From Novosphingobium sp. UBA6272 (GTDB lineage Bacteria > Pseudomonadota > Alphaproteobacteria > Sphingomonadales > Sphingomonadaceae): a stretch of 64,000 nucleotides of DNA. The position numbers were made by a program, and so were the translations under genes. Location: assembly GCF_002440635.1 (NCBI RefSeq), contig NZ_DJUW01000015.1, forward strand, positions 124,001 to 188,000. The letters are read 5' to 3'. The notes under the pieces were generated by a model that saw only the letters and a program-made list of their open reading frames with translations, did no database searches and was not told the DNA's origin. Shown here piece by piece: positions 57,814-64,000 of this stretch. Within the stretch, counting starts at the first letter, position 1, and every line of letters starts with the position of its first letter.

Positions 57814-59030
57814 TGGCGACGCTGCCCCCCGTGGTGCCGCGCGGCGGCCGGGTCGGCCTTGATGGCGCTGTGCGCCAGCACCGCAATCGCCGCAGTGACT
57901 TTGCGATCTGGTGGCGTGAGATCGACCGCACCCTGCTGTTTCTGATCCTGACCCTGATGGCGATCGGTACCGCGGCGGTTGCGGCCAGTTCGCCGGCCAG
58001 CGCGCGGCGGCTTTCCACCGCCTCGGTCCGGCTGGACGACCTGCACTTCTTCACGATGCACATCCGCTATCAGTTCATCGGGCTGATCGCGATGTTCGGT
58101 GCCTCGATGCTGCCCAAGGACATGGCGCGGCGGGCCGGGATCGTGCTTTGCTTTGCCATGCTGGTCGCGCTGATGCTGGTCCCGATCATGGGCTTCAGCG
58201 TCAATGGCGCCAAGCGCTGGCTCAACCTTGGCATGTCGCTGCAGCCCTCGGAATTCCTGAAGCCAGCTTTTGCGATCGGGATGGCCTGGATCCTCTCGTG
58301 GCGGGTCCGAGATCCCAACCTGCCGGTGATCGAGATCGTCACCGGGCTGATGGGGATGATCGCCGTGCTGCTGATGGCCCAGCCCGACTTCGGATCCGCG
58401 ATCCTGTTCATCGGGGTGTGGTTCGTGATGGTGCTGATGAGCGGAATTTCGCTGAAACGGATTGGCCTCGCCGGCGGGGCCGGCCTTGCCTTCGTGGTGC
58501 TGGCCTACATGTTCTATGACAACGCCCGCCATCGGATCGACGCATTTCTGGGCGGCGGGACCGCTTTCGATCAGGTCGATCTGGCCCAGCGCACCCTGCT
58601 GGCCGGCGGCTGGACCGGGTCGGGGCTGTGGCTCGGCACCCGCAAGCTTGGCCTGCCCGAGGCGCATACCGACTACATCTTCTCGGTGATCGGTGAGGAA
58701 TTCGGTCTGATCGCCTGCCTGGTGATCGTGGTGCTGTACCTTGCGCTGGTGGCCCGCGTGCTGATCCGCCTGCTTGAAGAGGAAGACCTGTTCACCACGC
58801 TGGCCGCAGCCGGGTTGATCGCGCAGATCGGCGGACAGGCCTTCATCAACATCCTGGTCAACCTGCAGCTGTTCCCGTCGAAGGGGATGACCCTGCCGCT
58901 GATTTCCTATGGCGGTTCCTCAACCATCGCGCTGTGCCTGGGGGCCGGGTTCCTGCTTTCGATCACCCGCCGCAATCCCTTTATCCGGCGTGAGAAGTTC
59001 AGCCTTTCCAGCATGGGCATCAAGCTATGA
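57813..59030 (+). CDS. ftsW: septal peptidoglycan polymerase FtsW
   Basis: A 405-residue SEDS-family glycosyltransferase with about ten membrane helices, working with FtsI at the septum. Signatures are NGAKRWLNLGMSLQPSEFLKPAFAI, MAQPDFGSAILFIGVWFVM, LPEAHTDYIFSVIGEEFGL with the catalytic aspartate loop upstream, and the C-terminal KGMTLPLISYGGSS. The soluble N-terminal 50 residues are basic. It overlaps murG by four bases. Confidence 0.95.
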   Translation: MATLPPVVPRGGRVGLDGAVRQHRNRRSDFAIWWREIDRTLLFLILTLMAIGTAAVAASSPASARRLSTASVRLDDLHFFTMHIRYQFIGLIAMFGASMLPKDMARRAGIVLCFAMLVALMLVPIMGFSVNGAKRWLNLGMSLQPSEFLKPAFAIGMAWILSWRVRDPNLPVIEIVTGLMGMIAVLLMAQPDFGSAILFIGVWFVMVLMSGISLKRIGLAGGAGLAFVVLAYMFYDNARHRIDAFLGGGTAFDQVDLAQRTLLAGGWTGSGLWLGTRKLGLPEAHTDYIFSVIGEEFGLIACLVIVVLYLALVARVLIRLLEEEDLFTTLAAAGLIAQIGGQAFINILVNLQLFPSKGMTLPLISYGGSSTIALCLGAGFLLSITRRNPFIRREKFSLSSMGIKL

Positions 59031-60196
59031 GCAGTCCTTCCCGGCACTATGTCCTGGCAGCGGGCGGCACCGGCGGGCATCTGATCCCGGCCTTTGCCCT
59101 GGCGGTCGAGCTGGAGCGGCGCGGGCACCACTGCGCGCTGATCACCGATGATCGCGGCAGCCGCTTGCCGGGCAAGCCGCACACGCTGGTTGCCCATGTC
59201 CTTCCAGCCGGCCGGATCGGCAAGAACCCGCTGCACTGGCCCAAGGGGATCGAGGCGATCCTCGAAGGCAAGCGGATGGCGGCGCGGCTGTTCGAAAGCT
59301 TTCAGCCCTCGGCGGTGATCGGGTTCGGCGGCTATCCCGCCTTTCCCGCACTGTGGGCCGCAACCAGCGCGGGCATTCCCAGCGTGATCCACGAGCAGAA
59401 CGCGGTGCTGGGCCGGGTCAACCGCTTCCTCGCCGGACGGGTCGATGCGATTGCCACATCCTATCGCGAGACCGAGCGGCTCAAGCCCAAATATCTCGGC
59501 AAGACCCATCTGGTCGGCAATCCGATCCGCGCCGAAGTGCTGGCGCTGCGCGAACAGCCGTTCCCGGCCTTCAGCGAGGATGGCCTGCTGCGGGTGCTGG
59601 TCACCGGCGGCAGCCAGGGCGCGGGAATTCTCAGCGAGATCGTGCCCGATGCACTGGCGATGCTGCCGCCCAACCTGCGCAACCGCCTGCAGGTGACGCA
59701 GCAATGCCGGCCCGAGGATATCGAGGCTGTGCGCGGCCGCTATACCAGCCACGAAATCCCAGCCGAGCTGGGCACCTATTTCGAGAACATGCATGAACGG
59801 CTGGCCGACGCGCACCTGTTCATCGGCCGTGCCGGGGCTTCGACCGTGGCGGAACTGACCGCTGTGGGCCGTCCGGCGATCCTGGTCCCGCTACCGATCG
59901 CGACCGACGATCATCAGGCCTACAACACCGCCGAAATCTGCGCCGCGGGCGGCGCGCGGATGATCCGGCAGGACAAGTTCACTGCCAGTGAACTCGCCAA
60001 GCAGATCCAGGCGATCGCGATGAACCCGCAATCCCTCGCTACCGCCGCCCACGCCGCGTGGAACTGTGGCTATCCCAATGCAGTGAGCGATCTGGCCGAC
60101 CTGATGGAAGGCTTCGGCGGCGCGCCGCTGATGGACGTGATCCGGGTTGCCGACAGCGCCGAAGCCGCGCCTTCCGCGCAGGGAGTGACGGCATGA
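59027..60196 (+). CDS. murG: UDP-GlcNAc:lipid I GlcNAc transferase MurG
   Basis: A 389-residue GT-B enzyme making lipid II on the inner face of the membrane. The N-terminal acceptor-site glycine loop is LAAGGTGGHLIPAFALA, followed by FGGYPAFPALWA and IHEQNAVLGRVNR. The donor-site residues are VTGGSQGAG and FIGRAGASTVAELTAVGRPAILVPLP. The stop overlaps murC. Confidence 0.96.
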   Translation: MSSPSRHYVLAAGGTGGHLIPAFALAVELERRGHHCALITDDRGSRLPGKPHTLVAHVLPAGRIGKNPLHWPKGIEAILEGKRMAARLFESFQPSAVIGFGGYPAFPALWAATSAGIPSVIHEQNAVLGRVNRFLAGRVDAIATSYRETERLKPKYLGKTHLVGNPIRAEVLALREQPFPAFSEDGLLRVLVTGGSQGAGILSEIVPDALAMLPPNLRNRLQVTQQCRPEDIEAVRGRYTSHEIPAELGTYFENMHERLADAHLFIGRAGASTVAELTAVGRPAILVPLPIATDDHQAYNTAEICAAGGARMIRQDKFTASELAKQIQAIAMNPQSLATAAHAAWNCGYPNAVSDLADLMEGFGGAPLMDVIRVADSAEAAPSAQGVTA

Positions 60197-61608
60197 AGGG
60201 CGTTGGGACCGATATCGGCACGATCCATTTCGTCGGGATCGGCGGGATCGGCATGTCCGGTATTGCTGAGGTGATGCACAACCTCGGCTACAGCGTGCAG
60301 GGCAGCGACATCGCGGAAGGCTATGTCGTCGAAGGGCTGCGCGCGCGCGGGATCAAGGTGATGATCGGGCACGCGGCAGAGAATGTCGGCGATGCGGCGG
60401 TTGTGGTCACTTCCACCGCGGTCAAGCGGACCAATCCCGAAGTCGCCGCCGCGCTCGAAGCGCGCATCCCGGTCGTCCGCCGCGCCGAAATGCTGGCCGA
60501 ACTGATGCGGCTGAAACGCACCGTTGCAGTTGCCGGCACCCACGGCAAGACCACCACGACCAGCATGGTCGCAGCATTGCTCGATGCCGGCGGGATCGAT
60601 CCGACCGTGATCAACGGCGGAATCATCAATTCCTACGGCTCCAACGCGCGGCTTGGCGAAAGCGACTGGATGGTGGTCGAGGCGGATGAGAGCGACGGCT
60701 CGTTCCTGCGGCTCGACGGGACCATCGCGGTGGTCACCAACATCGATCCCGAGCATCTCGATCACTACGGCAGTTTCGACGCGATCAAGGACGCCTTTGT
60801 CGAATTCATCGAGAACGTGCCGTTCTATGGCTGCGCGGTGCTGTGCATCGATCACCCCGAGGTTCAGGCGGTAATCCCCAAGATCCGCGACCGCCGCGTG
60901 GTTACCTATGGCTTCTCCGCCCAGGCTGACGTGCGGGGCGAGAACGTGACGCCTTACCCGGGCGGTAACCGCTTCGACGTGACGATCCGCCAGCGCGACG
61001 GCGAAAGCCGCCGGATCGAAGGGATCGAACTGCCGATGCCCGGCCGCCACAATGTCCAGAACTCGCTCGCCGCGATCGGCGTGGCGGTGGAAATGGGCTG
61101 CGCGGATAAGGTGATCCGCACAGGTTTTGCCAAGTTCGGCGGGGTCAAACGCCGCTTCACCAAGGTCGGCGAGGTCGATGGTGTGACCGTGATTGACGAT
61201 TACGGCCACCACCCGGTCGAAATCCGCGCTGTGCTGGCAGCCGCGCGCGAGGGGGTGGGCGCGGGCCGCGTGATCGCGGTGGTTCAGCCGCACCGCTTCA
61301 CCCGGCTGCGCGATCACATGGAAGACTTCCAGGCCGCCTTCAACGATGCCGATGTGGTTTACGCAGCGCCGGTTTATCCGGCCGGCGAAGCGCCGATCGA
61401 CGGGGTCGATTCCGATGCGCTTGTCGAAGGGATCAAGGCCCGCGGGCACCGCAGCGCGCACACCGTGGCAGGGGCCGATGCGCTTGCCGCTGTGTTGGCT
61501 GACAGCGCTCAGCCAGGCGACATGGTGGTTTGCCTGGGTGCGGGCGACATCACCAAGTGGGCCGGGGGCCTGGCGGACAAGATCAAATATTTGAGGGCGG
61601 GCGGATGA
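60193..61608 (+). CDS. murC: UDP-MurNAc:L-alanine ligase
   Basis: A 471-residue Mur ligase starting the stem peptide. The N-terminal HFVGIGGIGMSGIAEVM motif, the ATP loop VAVAGTHGKTTTTSMVAAL, VEADESDGSFL, TNIDPEHLDHYG and the C-terminal DDYGHHPVEIRAVL are all intact. The ATG lies in the murG stop (ATGA), and the TGA overlaps the murB ATG. Confidence 0.97.
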   Translation: MKGVGTDIGTIHFVGIGGIGMSGIAEVMHNLGYSVQGSDIAEGYVVEGLRARGIKVMIGHAAENVGDAAVVVTSTAVKRTNPEVAAALEARIPVVRRAEMLAELMRLKRTVAVAGTHGKTTTTSMVAALLDAGGIDPTVINGGIINSYGSNARLGESDWMVVEADESDGSFLRLDGTIAVVTNIDPEHLDHYGSFDAIKDAFVEFIENVPFYGCAVLCIDHPEVQAVIPKIRDRRVVTYGFSAQADVRGENVTPYPGGNRFDVTIRQRDGESRRIEGIELPMPGRHNVQNSLAAIGVAVEMGCADKVIRTGFAKFGGVKRRFTKVGEVDGVTVIDDYGHHPVEIRAVLAAAREGVGAGRVIAVVQPHRFTRLRDHMEDFQAAFNDADVVYAAPVYPAGEAPIDGVDSDALVEGIKARGHRSAHTVAGADALAAVLADSAQPGDMVVCLGAGDITKWAGGLADKIKYLRAGG

Positions 61609-62579
61609 ACAGCCGGTCCGCCCATGCTGAGGAGGGACTGAGCCTGGCGAAGGCCCGTCTCGAAGTGCCGAAGGTCGCAGGCAAGCTGACCGCCGATGCC
61701 CCGCTCGCCCCGTTGGTCTGGTTCAAGTCCGGCGGCACGGCCGAATGGCTGTTCGAGCCGAAGGACGTGGCCGACCTGCAGGCGTTCCTGCGCGAGCTCG
61801 ACCCGGCGGTGCCGGTCATGGCGCTGGGCCTCGGCTCCAACCTGATCGTCCGCGATGGGGGCGTGCCCGGCGTGGTGGTGCGGCTAGGCAAGGCCTTTGC
61901 CAAGGTCGGCAAAAGCGCGGACCTGACGCTCGATTGCGGGGCCGGGGCCAGCGGCATCCTCGTCTCCTCGACCGCGCGCGACAATGGCATCGCAGGCCTC
62001 GAATTCCTCCGCTCGATCCCCGGCACGGTCGGCGGCTTCGTGCGGATGAACGGCGGGGCCTATGGCGGCGAGGTGAAGGATATTCTGGTCGATTGCGACG
62101 TGGTGCAGCGCGACGGCACGCTGCTGACACTGCCGGCCAGCGATCTGCACTACACCTATCGCCACTCTGAACTGCCCGACGGGGCGATCGTCGTAGGGGC
62201 GCGGTTCATGGGGCATCCAGGCAAGGCTGAAGACATCCAGGCCGAGATGGACCGCATTTCCGCCAGCCGAGAAGCCAGCCAGCCACTGCGCAGCAAGACC
62301 GGGGGCAGCACCTTCAAGAACCCGGACGGGTACAAGGCCTGGGAACTGGTCGATCAGGCCGGGTGCCGGGGGCTGACCCTGGGCGGTGCGCAGGTCAGCG
62401 AAAAGCACTGCAACTTCCTGCTCAACCTAGGCGATGCGACCAGCGCTGATATCGAGAACCTCGGCGAAGAAGTTCGGCGGCGCGTGAAAGACAAGTCGGG
62501 CGTTTCGCTCGAATGGGAAATTCAGCGCGTTGGCACCTGTGCCAAAGCGCCAGACGAACAACTGGTAGGTAAGAAGTGA
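61605..62579 (+). CDS. murB: UDP-N-acetylenolpyruvoylglucosamine reductase
   Basis: A 324-residue FAD enzyme reducing enolpyruvyl-UDP-GlcNAc to UDP-MurNAc. FAD-binding signatures are GLGSNLIVRDGGVPGVVVRLG and IPGTVGGFVRMNGGAYGGEV. The C-terminal part has GSTFKNPDGYKAWELVDQAGCRG and a glutamate near the end (VSLEWEIQRVG). It lies in the type I MurB group by domain layout. Its stop overlaps the ddl GTG. Confidence 0.95.
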   Translation: MNSRSAHAEEGLSLAKARLEVPKVAGKLTADAPLAPLVWFKSGGTAEWLFEPKDVADLQAFLRELDPAVPVMALGLGSNLIVRDGGVPGVVVRLGKAFAKVGKSADLTLDCGAGASGILVSSTARDNGIAGLEFLRSIPGTVGGFVRMNGGAYGGEVKDILVDCDVVQRDGTLLTLPASDLHYTYRHSELPDGAIVVGARFMGHPGKAEDIQAEMDRISASREASQPLRSKTGGSTFKNPDGYKAWELVDQAGCRGLTLGGAQVSEKHCNFLLNLGDATSADIENLGEEVRRRVKDKSGVSLEWEIQRVGTCAKAPDEQLVGKK

Positions 62580-63520
62580 CTCTCCCCAAACTTCATGTCG
62601 CGGTCCTGATGGGCGGCTGGTCGAACGAGCGGCCGGTCTCGCTAATGAGCGGGGAGGGCGTCGCTGCGGCGCTGGAAGAGCGCGGGCACAAGGTCACCCG
62701 CGTCGACATGGGCCGCGATGTCGCCCAGAAGCTGGCCAAGGCCGCGCCCGACGTGGTGTTCAACGCGCTGCACGGCACCCCGGGGGAAGACGGCACCGTC
62801 CAGGGCATGATGGATCTGATGGGGCTGACCTATACCCATTCCGGCATGGTCACTTCGGTGATCGCGATCGACAAGGAACTGACCAAGCAGGCGCTGGTCC
62901 CCCACGGCATTCCGATGCCGGGCGGACGGATCGTCGAGGTTGCCGAGATTTTCGAACGCGATCCGCTGGAACGGCCCTATGTGCTGAAGCCGGTCAACGA
63001 AGGCTCATCGGTCGGCGTGGCGATTGTCACCGCCGAGGGCAATTACGGCAATCCGATCAGCAAGGACGCCAAAGGGCCCTGGCAGGAATTCGACAGCCTG
63101 CTGGCCGAACCCTATATCCGCGGGCGCGAACTGACCACGGCGGTGCTGGGCGACAAGGCCCTGATGGTGACCGAACTCAAGCCCAAGAGCGGCTTCTACG
63201 ATTTCGACGCCAAATATACCGAAGGCATGACCGAGCATGTCTGCCCGGCTGAAATCCCGGACGAGATTACCCAGGCCTGCCTCGACATTGCGCTACGCTG
63301 CCACAAGCTGCTCGGCTGCAAAGGCTGCAGCCGCACAGACTTCCGCTGGGATGACGAACGCGGGATCGAGGGGCTGTTCGTGCTCGAAACCAATACCCAG
63401 CCGGGGATGACCCCGCTCAGCCTGGTGCCGGAACAGGCCAGGCACCTTGGCATTTCCTATGGCGAGCTGGTCGAAATGATCATCGCCGACGCGCTCTCTG
63501 CAAAGGAGAAAACGAAGTGA
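62576..63520 (+). CDS. ddl: D-alanine--D-alanine ligase
   Basis: A 314-residue ATP-grasp enzyme. VAVLMGGWSNERPVSLMSG marks the N-terminal domain, NALHGTPGEDGTVQGMMDLMGLTYTHSGM the substrate region, YVLKPVNEGSSVGVAIV the ATP-grasp loop, and FVLETNTQPGMTPLSLVPEQA the metal site. The GTG start overlaps the murB stop, and the TGA overlaps the ftsQ GTG. Confidence 0.96.
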   Translation: MTLPKLHVAVLMGGWSNERPVSLMSGEGVAAALEERGHKVTRVDMGRDVAQKLAKAAPDVVFNALHGTPGEDGTVQGMMDLMGLTYTHSGMVTSVIAIDKELTKQALVPHGIPMPGGRIVEVAEIFERDPLERPYVLKPVNEGSSVGVAIVTAEGNYGNPISKDAKGPWQEFDSLLAEPYIRGRELTTAVLGDKALMVTELKPKSGFYDFDAKYTEGMTEHVCPAEIPDEITQACLDIALRCHKLLGCKGCSRTDFRWDDERGIEGLFVLETNTQPGMTPLSLVPEQARHLGISYGELVEMIIADALSAKEKTK

Positions 63521-64000
63521 GCGGGCGCACGATCAAACGCGGCGGCAAGGGCGCGCGCCGCGCCGCGGCGGCCCAGGGCAAGGCCCAGAAGGTCCGCACC
63601 GCCAGGGCCAAGACCGGATCGGTGATCGACACGCTGATGGCCTGGCTGCCGTTCAGCGAGGCGCAGCTGCACCGGATCTTCCTGGCGATGATCCTCGGGA
63701 TCGTCGCGGTCGGCGCGTGGATGGCGGCCAGCTTTGCCGGGGTCCCGGCAATGGCGCGCGATCAGGTCGCTGTCTTCGCCCACGATGCCGGGTTCGAACT
63801 GCACAATGTCAACGTGCGCGGCACCAACAACCTCAACGAGCTGAAGATCTACCAGATCGCGCTGGCCGACCGGAACCGGGCGATGCCCTTCGTTGATGTC
63901 CAGGCCCTGCGTGACAAGCTGCTCCAGCTGTCTTGGGTCGAGGACGCGCGGGTCTCGCGCCAGCTTCCCGATACGCTGGTGATCGACGTGGTTGAGCGCA
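63517..64000 (+). CDS. ftsQ: cell division protein FtsQ (partial, runs off the window)
   Basis: The first 161 codons of FtsQ; the gene continues beyond the right edge. It begins at a GTG overlapping the ddl stop. It has a basic Lys/Arg/Ala-rich cytoplasmic N-terminus (about 50 residues), a transmembrane helix (IFLAMILGIVAVGAWMAASFA) and the periplasmic POTRA domain (FELHNVNVRGTNNLNELKIYQIAL) followed by the start of the FtsQ beta domain (WVEDARVSRQLPDTLVIDVVER). It connects the cytoplasmic and periplasmic parts of the divisome. Confidence 0.93.
   Translation, partial: MSGRTIKRGGKGARRAAAAQGKAQKVRTARAKTGSVIDTLMAWLPFSEAQLHRIFLAMILGIVAVGAWMAASFAGVPAMARDQVAVFAHDAGFELHNVNVRGTNNLNELKIYQIALADRNRAMPFVDVQALRDKLLQLSWVEDARVSRQLPDTLVIDVVER

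Overview
The window is GC-rich, densely packed chromosomal DNA from an alphaproteobacterium, most likely a member of the Sphingomonadales (Novosphingobium, Sphingomonas or Erythrobacter-like). This is inferred from three things: the gene content, the conserved order argS-SPOR-nagZ-scpA-scpB-tatABC next to a long mra/dcw cluster, and short palindromic intergenic repeats of a kind common in that order. I see no rRNA or tRNA gene, CRISPR array, prophage module, transposase gene or plasmid gene.

Layout. At 1-3.6 kb lies a beta-oxidation cassette (thiolase, short-chain dehydrogenase, crotonase) with its own TetR regulator. It is followed without a break by MTA phosphorylase and the tyrosine-catabolic genes maiA, a marR regulator and fumarylacetoacetase. 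At 6.7-14.3 kb a Tad/Flp pilus cluster runs on the minus strand (cpaA-B-C-D-E, tadB, tadC). The CpaF ATPase gene usually found between cpaE and tadB is absent from that site. At 14.4-19 kb are a lipase-like hydrolase, an FAD oxidoreductase and the ispH-thrB-rnhA operon. At 19-26.4 kb are a lipoprotein, argS, a SPOR protein, nagZ, scpAB and tatABC. At 26.4-31.3 kb are an exported amidohydrolase, a hydroxyisobutyrate-dehydrogenase-like protein, threonine deaminase and the leucyl-transferase Bpt.

At 31.3-33.3 kb is a compact arsenic operon (arsR, an ArsI-like C-As lyase, arsC, an aquaglyceroporin) with no efflux pump. Next come an aldehyde dehydrogenase, an orphan phage-type lysozyme, glnBA with a recognisable sigma-54 promoter and NtrC site, argC, an SH3-only protein, leucyl aminopeptidase and map. 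At 41.5-45.9 kb two long-armed inverted-repeat elements flank ccmAB, a pterin dehydratase/GFA/DUF1697 operon, an SDR and an AlkA-type glycosylase. Then come a ferredoxin, cysK and two uncharacterised membrane-anchored proteins. From 48.5 kb to the right edge runs the division and cell-wall cluster mraZ-rsmH-ftsL-ftsI-murE-murF-mraY-murD-ftsW-murG-murC-murB-ddl-ftsQ, with almost every junction a 4-base start/stop overlap. It is cut inside ftsQ.

The least ordinary signals are regulatory or repetitive rather than new gene families. They are: a near-identical 16-bp palindrome in front of both the thiolase cassette and the aldehyde dehydrogenase; a pair of miniature inverted-repeat elements sharing ends and a core; GC-rich hairpin repeats that supply the end of ccmA and the ribosome binding sites of ccmB and scpA; an MraZ-box-like array in the mra leader; and an arsenic operon built around a channel. 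I found no clear candidate for a wholly new multi-gene system.
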